NCBI RefSeq assembly: GCF_004402785.1
Contig: NZ_SOFP01000083.1
Location: forward strand, 1-64,000
Direction: 5' to 3'
From: Cryobacterium algoritolerans
Lineage (GTDB): Bacteria > Actinomycetota > Actinomycetes > Actinomycetales > Microbacteriaceae
DNA: 64,000 nucleotides
Below, in pieces: positions 17,913 through 27,078 of this stretch. The notes under the pieces were generated by a model, which saw only the letters and a list, made by a program, of their open reading frames with translations, made no database searches and was not told where the DNA came from. Each line of letters starts with the position of its first letter. Positions within the stretch are counted from its first letter, which is position 1. The position numbers and the translations under genes are program-made.

Positions 17913-19223
17913 TCAGCCGGGCAGGGCGGGCAGGGCGGGCAGGTCGCCGCGAGGACCGTTCATGAAACGCTGCACGTTCTCGTCCACGATGATATCGCTC
18001 GGCCGCAGCGGGCGGGTGAGGTACAGTCCGTCGAGGCTGGTTAGCCGGCTCAACGCGACATAGGTCTGGCCGGGGCTGAACACTCGTGCCCCGAGGTCCA
18101 CGATAGCCCGCTCGTAGGTGGCACCCTGCGACTTGTGGATGGTGACCGCCCACGCCAACCTCAACGGGAACTGCGTGAACTCGGCCACGACGTCCTTGCT
18201 CAATTTCTTGGTGGTCTGGTTGTAGGTGTACTTGAACTTCTCCCACACGGCGGGCTCCACCTCGTGGGTCACCCCGTCGATGTCCACGTAGACCGTCGAG
18301 TCCACCCGGGTGACGGTACCGATGCTGCCGTTCACCCAGCGCGGACCGCCGTCTTGCGGGGAATCATTGCGCAGGAACATGACCTGCGCGCCGACCTTGA
18401 GCTCGAGCACCTCATCGGCCGGGAACGTGCGCCCGCCGAAATCGCCGGTGACGTCCGCCTTAGCCGTGAGCGCCTTCCCGGAGAGTCGCTTCAGGGCGGC
18501 CGCATTGATCCGGTTCACGGAATCGTTCCGGGTCGCCAGGGTGATCACGCCCTCCGTCGGGGGCTTCCGCTCCCCTGCCGCGTTGAGCGCTCCCCCGATC
18601 TCCGGCGTAACCCGGCCGTGGCGAACGGCGTTGAGCATGAGCTTGAAGTCCGCATCGTGCTGGCGGTGCACCTCGGTGAGCTCGAAAATGCGCAGGTCAG
18701 CGTCCCGCCAGACCTTGGCGTCGAAGAACCACATCGACCGGTACGTGTCGGCGAAGTAGGCGCGCTCGTCAGAGTCCCCCGGAACAGGGGCAAGCTGGTA
18801 CGGATCGCCGAAGAGCACGATCTGCGCCCCGCCGAAGGTGTCGCTCGGCCGCTGCCGGGCCTGGCGCAGGCTGCGGTCGATCGCATCCATCAGGTCGGCA
18901 TTGACCATGGACACCTCGTCGATGACCACGGTGTCGATCGTGTTGAGCAGCTTGCGCAACTGGTCGTTCTGGTCGATCGGGTGATCTGCGATCACACCGA
19001 TCGGCAGCCGGAACAGCGAGTGGATGGTCTGGCCGCCAACGTTGAGGGCGGCGACGCCGGTGGGCGCCGCAATGACGATCTGCTTGCTGGTGTTCCAGGA
19101 GAGGTGGTTGAGCAGCGTTGATTTGCCCGTTCCCGCCCGCCCGGTGACAAAGACGTTCTGGCGGGTGCCTTCGATCGCCTGGAACACCTCGGCTTGTTCG
19201 CGCGACAGCGGGATCTCGGACAC
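17913..19223 (-). CDS. PIF1/RecD-type superfamily 1 DNA helicase
   Basis: 436 aa from GTG at 19223. Walker A GRAGTGKST (about residue 30), Walker B VIDEVSM, GDPYQLAPV, and a C-terminal UvrD-like motif with AWAVTIHKSQGATYE and YVALSRLTSLDGLYL. PIF1-like helicases unwind DNA 5'-3' and act on replication, recombination or G-quadruplex structures. The start keeps the conserved N-terminus (LSREQAEVFQAI); an upstream in-frame extension looks non-coding. The C-terminal residues derive from a repeat. Confidence 0.85.
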   Translation of the reverse strand: MSEIPLSREQAEVFQAIEGTRQNVFVTGRAGTGKSTLLNHLSWNTSKQIVIAAPTGVAALNVGGQTIHSLFRLPIGVIADHPIDQNDQLRKLLNTIDTVVIDEVSMVNADLMDAIDRSLRQARQRPSDTFGGAQIVLFGDPYQLAPVPGDSDERAYFADTYRSMWFFDAKVWRDADLRIFELTEVHRQHDADFKLMLNAVRHGRVTPEIGGALNAAGERKPPTEGVITLATRNDSVNRINAAALKRLSGKALTAKADVTGDFGGRTFPADEVLELKVGAQVMFLRNDSPQDGGPRWVNGSIGTVTRVDSTVYVDIDGVTHEVEPAVWEKFKYTYNQTTKKLSKDVVAEFTQFPLRLAWAVTIHKSQGATYERAIVDLGARVFSPGQTYVALSRLTSLDGLYLTRPLRPSDIIVDENVQRFMNGPRGDLPALPALPG

Positions 19224-19363
19224 GTAGGACGCTTTCGGTCGGTGAGGACGGGACAATCCACTGTATCCGCTGTCCCGCGACCGGCAGCCGCCAACACCCT
19301 GCCTGTGCACTCCGGGAAGAGCGGGTGCCTGCCCGCGGAGCCGCGACATGGGAGGATGTTGAC

Positions 19364-20407
19364 GTGAGCAATGGGGACGGCACGGGCCGGAGCAGCCGGC
19401 GACGCGCCATCCTCGCCATGGTCGTGATTGCCGCCCTGCTCTGTGCCGCCTTCGTGGCCGCGATCGGTGCGCTCAACCGCGACCTGTACAGCGCCGGCGG
19501 TTTCGTGCGCCAGTATCTTGAGGCCGTCGCCCGGCACGACACCACCAGCGCTCTGCAGCTGCCCGGGGTCGAACTCACAGACAAGGCGCTCACGGCCGCC
19601 AAACTTCCCGGGGACCTGCCGGCCACCCTGCTGCGTCCAGCGGTGCTCGGCACGCTCACCGACCTCCGTCTGATCAGCGACACCGAGGACGAACCGGGCC
19701 GACACACGGTCGCCTACGGTTTCCGGCTCGACGGGAAGCCCGCGTCGATGGCATTCAGCGTGGCCCACACCGGCACCTTTGCCGGGGTCTTCGACAGTTG
19801 GCGGTTCGCCGTCAGCCCCCTCGCCGTGTTGCAGGTCACGGTGCTGCACGAGGCGTCCTTCACCGTCAACGGTCTCACCCTCGACGCGAGGGCGCATGCA
19901 GCGGCCGACGCCCCGGCCACCTTCTCGAACCAGGCCGCGTACCTCGCGTTCGCGCCCGCGGTGTACTCCATCGCGCACTCATCGACTCTGCTCACCGCCC
20001 GGGCCCAGCAGATCGCGTTGACGAAGAACGGGGCCGCGGCTGTCACTGTCGACGCCGAACCGAACAAGCTGTTCCTCGATCAGGTGCAGACCGAGCTGAA
20101 CGGCTTCCTCGACGCCTGCACCACCCAGAAGGTGCTCCAGCCGTCGAATTGCCCCTTCGGCATCGAGATCAACGACCGGGTCAAAGGCGTCCCGGTCTGG
20201 ACGATCGCGGCCTACCCGGTGGTTGCCCTGACCGCGGGAGCAACCACCTTCGAGATGGCCGACACCACCGGTCAGGCCCACATCGTCGTCGAGGTGCAGT
20301 CACTGTTCGACGGCGAGGTCACGACGAGGGACGAGAATGTTCCGTTCGCGGTGGCCCTGAGCGTGACAGTCAGGCCCGACGGATCACTGGCGATCCAACT
20401 GCACTGA
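19364..20407 (+). CDS. Membrane-anchored extracytoplasmic protein of unknown function
   Basis: 347 aa from GTG at 19364, 8 nt after GGAGG. One N-terminal transmembrane helix (ILAMVVIAALLCAAFVAAIG) is preceded by an arginine-rich segment, so the bulk is outside the cell. The remainder is beta-rich with a Cys pair (ACTTQKVLQPSNC). No family recognised. Divergent from the helicase and convergent with the CopD-CtaG gene. Confidence 0.75.
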   Translation: MSNGDGTGRSSRRRAILAMVVIAALLCAAFVAAIGALNRDLYSAGGFVRQYLEAVARHDTTSALQLPGVELTDKALTAAKLPGDLPATLLRPAVLGTLTDLRLISDTEDEPGRHTVAYGFRLDGKPASMAFSVAHTGTFAGVFDSWRFAVSPLAVLQVTVLHEASFTVNGLTLDARAHAAADAPATFSNQAAYLAFAPAVYSIAHSSTLLTARAQQIALTKNGAAAVTVDAEPNKLFLDQVQTELNGFLDACTTQKVLQPSNCPFGIEINDRVKGVPVWTIAAYPVVALTAGATTFEMADTTGQAHIVVEVQSLFDGEVTTRDENVPFAVALSVTVRPDGSLAIQLH

Positions 20408-20412
20408 TGCGT

Positions 20413-22407
20413 TCAGACCAGCCGGTCGCGGGAGGCCAGAGCGGCCAGCTGGTCGTTGTACCGCTTCAGCTCCGCCTCGCCGGTGCGGTCGGCGTTGCGG
20501 TCTGTCCGCCGGGATTCCTTCTCGTCACTCCTGCTCCACTGGATGGCCACGGCGATGGCCAGTGCGATCGTCGGGATCTCGCCGACGCTCCACGCGATGC
20601 CGCCGCCCATCTGCTGGTCGGCGATGCCGCTGAGACCCCAGTCCCGTCCCATCGCGCCGTACCAGTCGGAGAGCAGGAGCCCGGTGCCGGTCATCAGGGT
20701 CACCCCGAAGAAGGCGTGGAACGCCATCGTACCGAGCAACAGGAGTAACCGGCCGGCATAGGGCAGCCGATAGGGCACCGGGTCGATTCCGATCAGGGAC
20801 TGCACGAACAGGTACCCGGTGATCAGGAAGTGGACCACCATCCACTCGTGGCCGATGTGGTCGGTCGTCGCCCAGCTGAACAGGGTGGAGTAGTAGAACA
20901 CCCACAACGACCCGGCCCAGAGCCCGGCGGCGACGAGCGGGTTCGCGAGAACACCCGCGTACCGGGAATGCACGGCCAGCAGTATCCACTCGCGTGGGCC
21001 CCTGCTGTCGTCCTGACGCTTACGGATGGCCCTGGCCGCGAGAGTCACGGGCGCGCCGGGGACGAGGAACACCGGCACGAGCATCGTCAGCGCCATGTGC
21101 ATGAGCATGTGCGACGAGAACAGGTAGTTCGCGTAAAGGTTCGCACCGCCGTTGGTGATGTAGAACAGGATCAGCATGCCGATGACCCAGAGCACGGTGC
21201 GGTAGATCGGCCACTTGTCGCCGCGGCGGTGCAGGCGCGCCACCCCCGCTAGGTAGAAGAAGACCCCGAAGGCGCAGAACAAAACCCAGGCCAGGTCAAA
21301 GTTCCACTCGGTGAAATACCGGCCGAAGGTGAGTTCCGGCGGAAGAACCTCCCCCGTCAGGATCTGGGCGGGGGTCGCGGTCGGCACCGACGTCGCCACA
21401 ATCTGGGCGACCGGGGTGGCCGTGCGCGCGAGTGCCGCCGCGACGCCGGAGGCCAGGCCCATGAAGCCCAGTTCGGCCACGACGAGCCACCAGAACCAAG
21501 TGCGTGACCGGGCGTCGCCCGGCTGCGCGCTCCGCTGCATCCGGGACACGAGGAAGCGGCGCTGCAACACCCCGTACCCGCCGAGGGCGATCAGCGCGAC
21601 GACCTTGACCAGCACGAGAATGCCATAGGTCGTGAGCAGCCGCTCCCAGGTTCCGATCCGGAGTTCGGCGCTGACGTAACCGGTGGCCGCGACGACGACG
21701 AAACAGACCATGGCCAGCGAGGAATACCGGGCGATCACGACGTCGATCCGGTCGCCGACCAGTTGTGTGCGGAGCACGACGATGGTGAGCAGGCCGCCGA
21801 GCCAGACCGCCGCGAAGACGAGATGCAGGCCGAGCGCGGTGATGGCCACGTCGTGTCCCTCCGCACCGGCCGCATGCCCCTGCAGGGCCATCGGAACGAG
21901 CGCCCCGACGGCCAGGGCGGCCACGAAGACCAGGGCGGTCTGGTTCCTCACTGCGACGCACAGCACCGTGACCCCCGCCGCGATGAGCGTGGTGCCGAGC
22001 CAGGCCTGGCCGAGTTCGATCTGGCTGAAGAACTGGCCGGCGGTGGCACTGAACCGGTCGTCGAAGCTGAGCGGCACGTTCGTCACCTGCAGGAGGGTGA
22101 GAAAGCCGGTCACCGCCGCAGCAACCGTGAGCAGGGCTGCGGATGCCGCGGCGAAGTCGATCGCCGTGTTGAATTCCGGCTCACGCGGGCTCAGTGCGAA
22201 ACAGGTCAGCACGAGCGAGCCGATGGTTCCTGCCGCACCGAGGTTGACGAGAAGCTTCGCCAGCGGAAGACCCCACCGCACGACGGGGCCCGGGTCGGCG
22301 AGCAGCTGTCCGGCGGCGCCGCCGCCGTACGCAAGGGCGACCAGGGCCGACAGCACGGCCACGATCAGGAGCACCGCCGGACCGGATATGCGCAGGAGAC
22401 GAGTCAC
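20413..22407 (-). CDS. CopD-CtaG fusion: copper resistance D / cytochrome c oxidase assembly protein
   Basis: 664 aa, about 14-16 helices. The N-terminal half is CopD-like (LHLVFAAVWLGGLLTIVVLR). The C-terminal half is a caa3-type CtaG domain with conserved histidines (SSHMLMHMALTMLVPVFL; GHEWMVVHFLITGYLF; FHAFFGVTLM). It probably moves copper across the membrane for insertion into cytochrome oxidase. This fusion is standard in actinobacteria. Last residues are basic/acidic and cytoplasmic. Confidence 0.92.
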   Translation of the reverse strand: MTRLLRISGPAVLLIVAVLSALVALAYGGGAAGQLLADPGPVVRWGLPLAKLLVNLGAAGTIGSLVLTCFALSPREPEFNTAIDFAAASAALLTVAAAVTGFLTLLQVTNVPLSFDDRFSATAGQFFSQIELGQAWLGTTLIAAGVTVLCVAVRNQTALVFVAALAVGALVPMALQGHAAGAEGHDVAITALGLHLVFAAVWLGGLLTIVVLRTQLVGDRIDVVIARYSSLAMVCFVVVAATGYVSAELRIGTWERLLTTYGILVLVKVVALIALGGYGVLQRRFLVSRMQRSAQPGDARSRTWFWWLVVAELGFMGLASGVAAALARTATPVAQIVATSVPTATPAQILTGEVLPPELTFGRYFTEWNFDLAWVLFCAFGVFFYLAGVARLHRRGDKWPIYRTVLWVIGMLILFYITNGGANLYANYLFSSHMLMHMALTMLVPVFLVPGAPVTLAARAIRKRQDDSRGPREWILLAVHSRYAGVLANPLVAAGLWAGSLWVFYYSTLFSWATTDHIGHEWMVVHFLITGYLFVQSLIGIDPVPYRLPYAGRLLLLLGTMAFHAFFGVTLMTGTGLLLSDWYGAMGRDWGLSGIADQQMGGGIAWSVGEIPTIALAIAVAIQWSRSDEKESRRTDRNADRTGEAELKRYNDQLAALASRDRLV

Positions 22408-22474
22408 TGACCCAGCTTATCCGCGCCCCACTGTCGAAAACGCCCGGCCCCTCCTCGACAGACGCGAGGGACGT

Positions 22475-22512
22475 TAAAGACCGGGGGCGCCGACCGAAGT
22501 CGACGCCCCCGG
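22475..22512 (-). terminator. Terminator of the HU gene, with cUUCGg tetraloop
   Basis: CCGGGGGCG / CGCCCCCGG outer stem around an inner hairpin GTCGAC-TTCG-GTCGGC, followed on the minus strand by TCTTTAA. The inner tetraloop is of the very stable cUUCGg class. Confidence 0.9.
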
Positions 22513-22525
22513 CATGAAAGCGAGA

Positions 22526-22813
22526 TTACTTTGCGGCGGCCTTCAGCTTGCTGCCGGCGGTCAGCTTGACGCGGTGGCCCGCGGCGATGGCGATCTCTTC
22601 GCCGGTCTGCGGGTTGCGGCCCGTGCGCGCTGCGGTAGCGGTGCGCTCGACTCCGAGCCAGCCCGGAATCGTGACCTTGCCGTCGTGTGCAACGGTGTCG
22701 GCGAGGGTTGCGAAGAAAGCGTTCAGAACGCCGTCGACGGCAGCCTGGCTCTGGCCAGAGTCTGCGGCAACCTTGGCAACGAGCTCGGTCTTGTTCAGCG
22801 ACTTGTCAGCCAT
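22526..22813 (-). CDS. hup: HU-family DNA-binding protein
   Basis: 95 aa, typical length. KTELVAKVAADSGQSQAAVDGVLNAF helices, KVTIPGWLGVE, and the DNA-binding arm signature ARTGRNPQTGEEI. Nucleoid-associated dimer that bends DNA. It lacks the long Lys/Ala tail of mycobacterial and streptomycete HupB/HupS. GAGGAGG precedes the ATG. Confidence 0.95.
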   Translation of the reverse strand: MADKSLNKTELVAKVAADSGQSQAAVDGVLNAFFATLADTVAHDGKVTIPGWLGVERTATAARTGRNPQTGEEIAIAAGHRVKLTAGSKLKAAAK

Positions 22814-23012
22814 TGAGTGTCCTCCTCGGACCTTTGTCTGTAAAAACAGGTTTCAACGTAAACGCGGACGACACCCTCAATGGGCGACTCCGTTGGTCGG
22901 TTCGACCGCGTTGAATCTAACAGAGATCCGCCAAAAACCGCGGATTTACGGCGTTTTGAGACGCTTTCACCCCCGGAAGCGGCTCATTTTGCGCTCTCCG
23001 CGCAAAACAAAA

Positions 23013-23045
23013 GGGATGCCGACCGAAGTCGACATCCCCGTCAGT
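23013..23045 (-). terminator. Terminator of the rpmB-rpmG-rpsN operon, with cUUCGg tetraloop
   Basis: GGGATG / CATCCC outer stem, inner hairpin GTCGACTTCGGTCGGC identical to the one in the HU terminator, then TTTTG-TTTT on the minus strand (complement of 23005-23012). Confidence 0.88.
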
Positions 23046-23082
23046 GTTCACAACCCAGGTTTCGAACAGGAATCAGGCCGAA

Positions 23083-23388
23083 TTACCAGCTGGACTTGGT
23101 GATGCCGGGCAGTTCACCACGGTGAGCCATGTCGCGGAAACGGACGCGGGAGATTCCGAACTTGCTGAGGTGCCCACGGGGACGGCCGTCAACCGCGTCG
23201 CGGTTGCGCACGCGAACCGGCGACGCGTTGCGGGGCAGCTTCTGCAGGCCGAGGCGAGCCGCTTCGCGCGACTCATCCGTGCCGGCCGGGTCAACGAGAG
23301 CCTTCTTCAGTTCAAGGCGCTTCGCAGCGTAGCGCTCGACGATAACCTTGCGCTGGTTGTTCTTGGCAATCATGCTCTTCTTCGCCAT
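23083..23388 (-). CDS. rpsN: 30S ribosomal protein S14 (long, zinc-free form)
   Basis: 101 aa. C-terminal S14 signature [22 protein letters not shown]...[25 protein letters not shown]. It is the long form without the CxxC...CxxC zinc ribbon. It follows rpmG by 2 bp. Confidence 0.96.
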   Translation of the reverse strand: MAKKSMIAKNNQRKVIVERYAAKRLELKKALVDPAGTDESREAARLGLQKLPRNASPVRVRNRDAVDGRPRGHLSKFGISRVRFRDMAHRGELPGITKSSW

Positions 23389-23390
23389 TT

Positions 23391-23558
23391 TTAGCGCTCC
23401 TCACGGAAGTCAACGTGCTTACGCACTACGGGGTCGTACTTCTTGAGCACGAGACGGTCGGGGTCGTTGCGACGGTTCTTCTTGGTCACGTAGGTGTAAC
23501 CGGTTCCAGCCGTCGAACGGAGCTTGATGATCGGGCGAACGTCATGCTGCTTGGCCAT
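23391..23558 (-). CDS. rpmG: 50S ribosomal protein L33 (cysteine-free)
   Basis: 55 aa: [20 protein letters not shown]...[21 protein letters not shown]...FREER. No cysteines, so the zinc-independent type. Its ATG shares one base with the rpmB stop (TAATG), indicating coupled translation. Confidence 0.96.
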   Translation of the reverse strand: MAKQHDVRPIIKLRSTAGTGYTYVTKKNRRNDPDRLVLKKYDPVVRKHVDFREER

Positions 23559-23794
23559 TAGATTTTCTCCCCACGGGCGAGAAGGTCCTTGACGACCGAC
23601 TCGATGCCACGAGCATCGATTACCTTGATGCCCTTGACCGAGAGGGTCAGGGTCACGTTACGGCGAAGCGACGGTACGTAGTACTTTTTGGTCTGTACGT
23701 TCGGGTCGAAGCGACGCTTGGTGCGTCGGTGCGAGTGCGAAATGTTGTGTCCAAAGCCGGGAACGGCTCCGGTCACCTGGCAGGTAGCTGCCAT
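23558..23794 (-). CDS. rpmB: 50S ribosomal protein L28
   Basis: 78 aa: [20 protein letters not shown]...[12 protein letters not shown]...[14 protein letters not shown]. Only one cysteine, so no zinc ribbon. GGAGGAG precedes the ATG. First gene of rpmB-rpmG-rpsN, a set that is Zur-repressed in several actinobacteria. No convincing Zur box was seen directly upstream here. Confidence 0.95.
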   Translation of the reverse strand: MAATCQVTGAVPGFGHNISHSHRRTKRRFDPNVQTKKYYVPSLRRNVTLTLSVKGIKVIDARGIESVVKDLLARGEKI

Positions 23795-24241
23795 GGTTCT
23801 CCTCCAATACCGAAGGGCGAATGCCCTTCCCAAGATCTCTTGTCGGCCGAAACACAGGCGTTTCCCGGTGAACGGGGAGCCTCTGAAAACGGCAATGCAC
23901 GCACAGATATGCGCAGCAGTAATCAAGACTAAGGGCATGGCCTCCAATCCGCAAACCGGTGCCCTCCCCGGGCAATACGGCCCAGGGCGTGCATCAAAAT
24001 CCAAGCATTGACCGACGGGAAGGGCTGGCCCCTGGTGCTGCTGGTCGCTCCGGCCCCTGGTGGTGACACTCCGACGGGCCGCAACGTCCTCGAACGGAGC
24101 TTCTGCGACCAGGAACAAGGGCGAAGCATCGCCACCCGCTCCGACAAACTCGGCGTCACCTACCGTGGAGGCGTCCTCAGCGCCATCCCCCAAAGCGTTA
24201 GCAGACCCGCCCCTGCTTCACGAGGAAGTGATGCGGGGCCA
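23795..24241. other. Intergenic region upstream of rpmB
   Basis: 447 bp between rpmB and the frameshifted membrane gene, both read leftwards. It should contain the ribosomal operon promoter. No small gene, structured RNA or clear operator was recognised. Confidence 0.4.
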
Positions 24242-24842
24242 TCACCGGGGATGAAGGCGTCCACTGGGCTGACCGTCCCCCAGGCGAGGGCGAACGATGA
24301 CGAACCCCACCATAGTGATGCTCAGCACCGCGAGCGGCAGAACGCGCAGGTCGAGATTGAGGGAGATCGCACCGATCGTCAGCGGCTCGACCGCGATCGC
24401 CGCCGCACCGATCGACCGCGGCGCGCGCGCGAAGCAGCGCCATCCCGCAGAGCGGCAGGGAGAGCAGCAGGATGAGAAATCCGAGCAAAAAGATCATCCA
24501 GGCCAATGCGCGCGCGAACCCCTCTCGCCCTTCGCGGGGAAGGCCGTTGAACAACCAGTACTCCGCGACATTGCCCACCAGCATGAGGAGCAACCCGCTG
24601 GCCGGAAGAACAGCACTGACCCGGATCAGGGCAGAGAGTCCTCGCCAGGAGACAACCGTGGGGATAAGCACGCCGGCCAGCCAGCACAACAGGGCCGACG
24701 TCCACAGACGATTTCGGCCCACCTCACCGACCGCGCCGTCAAGGTTGTCGCTGCCGATGACTGCGAAGCCCAACCACAGCGCCCCGCCGGCGACCGCCAG
24801 AATTCCAGGCAAAACGGGCATCGCCTGTGACGCGCGTCTCAT
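24242..24842 (-). pseudogene. Frameshifted membrane-protein gene (possible GC-repeat slippage)
   Basis: From ATG 24842 the frame gives four hydrophobic helices (e.g. ILAVAGGALWLGFAVIG, SGLLLMLVGNVAEYWLF, MIFLLGFLILLLSLPL). At a GCGCGCGCGC run (24421-24430) the frame turns into arginine-rich nonsense. A different frame then continues sensibly as RSIGAAAIAVEPLTIGAISL, a fifth helix (LPLAVLSITMVGFVIV) and a TGA at 24242-24244. One extra GC unit would restore a single reading frame of about 200 aa. Function unknown. Confidence 0.65.
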
Positions 24843-25007
24843 CGGAGCCCGGCGGTCCACCGTGGCCCCCGTTCTAGACAGAGCGTTCTGGCGAGGGCCA
24901 GCCCGCCACGAGCTCAGCGTCGAGCTCAGCTCGAGTGTGATCGCGATTGGGAAACACGTACGCAACGCAACCTCCGTGGGAAGAGCACCTCGGACGCTGC
25001 GGTTGTC

Positions 25008-25406
25008 CTAGGCGGTGACGGATGCCGCGGTGCAGGCCGTGCAGAGCCCGAAGATGTCGATCACGTGTGCAGCCTGACTGAAACCGTGCTCCGCGGCCAC
25101 GTTCGTCGCCCAGTTCTCGACGGCATCCACCTCGATTTCGATCGTGAGCCCGCACCGGCGACAGATCAGGTGATGGTGATGGTCCGTAGTGCTGCACGCG
25201 CGGTACAGGCTCTCCCCCTCCGGGGACTGCAGGGAGTCGGCCTCGCCCTCGACCGCCAGGTCGGCCAGGGCTCGGTAGACCGTGGCGAGACCGATCGGCG
25301 ACCCGGTGGCGTGCAGCCGGGAATGCAAGCCTTGCGCGCTCACGAAGCCTTCGGTGTCGCCGAGGGCCGTGCGCACGGCCTCCCGCTGCCAGGTGTTTCG
25401 CTTCAT
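25008..25406 (-). CDS. zur: Fur-family metalloregulator, probably Zur
   Basis: 132 aa. DNA-binding helix GSPIGLATVYRALADLAVEGE, metal-sensing TTDHHHHLICRRCG and a second Cys pair LCTACTA (structural zinc). Its start overlaps the upstream permease stop (ATGA), so it is the last gene of the ABC metal-transporter operon. Context and a Zur-like box at the operon promoter suggest zinc-dependent repression of uptake; Fur-type iron sensing is the alternative. Confidence 0.85.
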   Translation of the reverse strand: MKRNTWQREAVRTALGDTEGFVSAQGLHSRLHATGSPIGLATVYRALADLAVEGEADSLQSPEGESLYRACSTTDHHHHLICRRCGLTIEIEVDAVENWATNVAAEHGFSQAAHVIDIFGLCTACTAASVTA

Positions 25407-26209
25407 GTTCTCAACCGTAACCGCGCCCGGCCGAGGGAGCGCACGCCGAGGGCGGCCAGAAAGAATGCGGCGGCCGTGAGGGCGATCGCGGGGCCGGCCG
25501 CGATGTCGAGCACGCGGGACAGGAGCACCCCACTGATGCCTGCAACCGCGCCGAGCACCGGTGCGACGAGCAATATCTGTGTTGTCGTGCGCGCCAGCAG
25601 GCGTGCCGCGGCGGCCGGCGCTGCGATCAGGGCGATGGCGAGGATGGCGCCGACCGCCGGCATGGCGGTGACAACGGTCGCGGTGATCAGCGCCAGGCTG
25701 AGGAGCTCGATCGGCCATTCCCGGTAGCCCGCCGCCCGGTAGCCGGCGCGGTCGAAGGTCGAGAAGAGGATCTCTTTGCCGAGGAAGACGACGAAGAGCA
25801 GCCCAACCAGGAGCACCCCACCGGCCAACGCGACATCCGCCGTTGTCACGGTGAGGATAGACCCGACGAGGAAGGAGTCGACGTGCACGGGGAGGGCGGG
25901 GTTGAGCGATTGCAGGAGAATCCCGAGCGCGAAGCCGGCGGTCAGCACGATCCCCGAGGCAACCTGGCTCCCCTGCCGGCGCACCCGGCCGATCAGCGTC
26001 ATCACCCCCACGATGGCGATGCTTGCAAAAAATGCTCCCAACGGAATACTCAGTCCGAGGATGGCCGCGGCCACCGCCCCCGGGAAGGTCGCGTGGGTCA
26101 GCGCCTGTGCGAAGAATGTGCGCCGACGCAGGATGACGAGTGTGCCGACCAGGCCGCAGAGCGCGCCGATCACCGCGGCGGCCAGCAGTGCCTTCTCGAA
26201 GTAGCCCAT
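25403..26209 (-). CDS. Metal ABC transporter permease, second subunit
   Basis: 268 aa, 7-8 helices. ABC-3 family features: FAQALTHATFPGAVAAAILGL near the N-terminus and a conserved region AMPAVGAILAIALIAAPAAAARLLA. Its start overlaps the preceding permease stop by one base (TGATG). It is paired with the first permease, so the transport channel is probably a heterodimer. Confidence 0.9.
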   Translation of the reverse strand: MGYFEKALLAAAVIGALCGLVGTLVILRRRTFFAQALTHATFPGAVAAAILGLSIPLGAFFASIAIVGVMTLIGRVRRQGSQVASGIVLTAGFALGILLQSLNPALPVHVDSFLVGSILTVTTADVALAGGVLLVGLLFVVFLGKEILFSTFDRAGYRAAGYREWPIELLSLALITATVVTAMPAVGAILAIALIAAPAAAARLLARTTTQILLVAPVLGAVAGISGVLLSRVLDIAAGPAIALTAAAFFLAALGVRSLGRARLRLRT

Positions 26210-27078
26210 CAGCGGGCTACTCGCGCGCGCTTGCGCCGGTCGACGGCGAGCCGCGCCACGAGCGCGAGGAAATAACCGGCCACCAGAACGAGCACGACCG
26301 TTGCGCCGCTCGGCAGGTCGATTCCGGCACTGACGGATGCCGCATAACCGAGCGTGAGCCCCAGCCAGGCCCCCACGGCGGCGACCGTCGCCGCGATCGG
26401 GAAAAGCAGCCAGAGCCGGTTCGTGGACAGCCGTGCCACGGCGCCCGGGACGATCAACACGGCGAGCACGAGCAGCGTTCCGACGGCGCTCGATGCGGCC
26501 ACCACCACCAGGGCGATGGCGACGTTGAGGAGCACGTCGAGGAGGGTCAGGTGAAAGCCGACCGTGGCGAAGCCGGTGCGGTCGAAGGCCCGGAAGACCT
26601 GCTCCTTGAGAGTGAAGCCCACAATGGCCAGTGCCACGGTGCAAATGACGACGGTCTGGATCACCTCGACCGGGCTCACCGTGAGGAGGCGCCCGAACAA
26701 CAGCTGTTCGAGCTGGCCGACGTAGTTGGTCTGCCGCGACACCACGATGACGCCGATGCTGAACATGGCGGTGAAGACGATGGCGATCACGGCGTCGATC
26801 GCAACGGCTCGGCGGGTCATCAGGGCCAGCACGACGGCGGTGACGACGGCGGCGATCATGGCACCGGCGAAGAGTCCCTCGCGGCCGCCCCAGACGAAGC
26901 CGATGGCGATGCCGGGGAAGACGGCGTGGGTGAGCCCGTCGCTGATGAATTCGAGTCCGCGCAGGTTCACGAGCACCCCGACCACCCCGGCGACCAGGCT
27001 GAGCACGAGCAGAAGCACCAGGGCGCGGGCCATGAACGGCAGGGTGAACGCGTCGAACAGGGCGCTGGGGATGTCCAC
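26209..27078 (-). CDS. znuB: Metal ABC transporter permease, first subunit (ZnuB-like)
   Basis: 289 aa, about 8 helices. ABC-3 family pattern: [38 protein letters not shown]. It directly follows the ATPase gene (stop at 27079), head to tail. It imports Zn2+ or a similar divalent ion delivered by the lipoprotein encoded upstream. Confidence 0.88.
   Translation of the reverse strand: MDIPSALFDAFTLPFMARALVLLLVLSLVAGVVGVLVNLRGLEFISDGLTHAVFPGIAIGFVWGGREGLFAGAMIAAVVTAVVLALMTRRAVAIDAVIAIVFTAMFSIGVIVVSRQTNYVGQLEQLLFGRLLTVSPVEVIQTVVICTVALAIVGFTLKEQVFRAFDRTGFATVGFHLTLLDVLLNVAIALVVVAASSAVGTLLVLAVLIVPGAVARLSTNRLWLLFPIAATVAAVGAWLGLTLGYAASVSAGIDLPSGATVVLVLVAGYFLALVARLAVDRRKRARVAR

Noticed and set aside
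23800-23900. Zur box upstream of rpmB (TGAAAACGGCAATGCA)
   Set aside because: Only one half resembles a Zur half-site; there is no palindrome comparable to the box before the zinc transporter operon.
24008-24475. Plus-strand protein-coding gene opposite the frameshifted membrane gene
   Set aside because: Low-complexity, charged product; hydrophobic helices and sensible continuation are on the minus strand.
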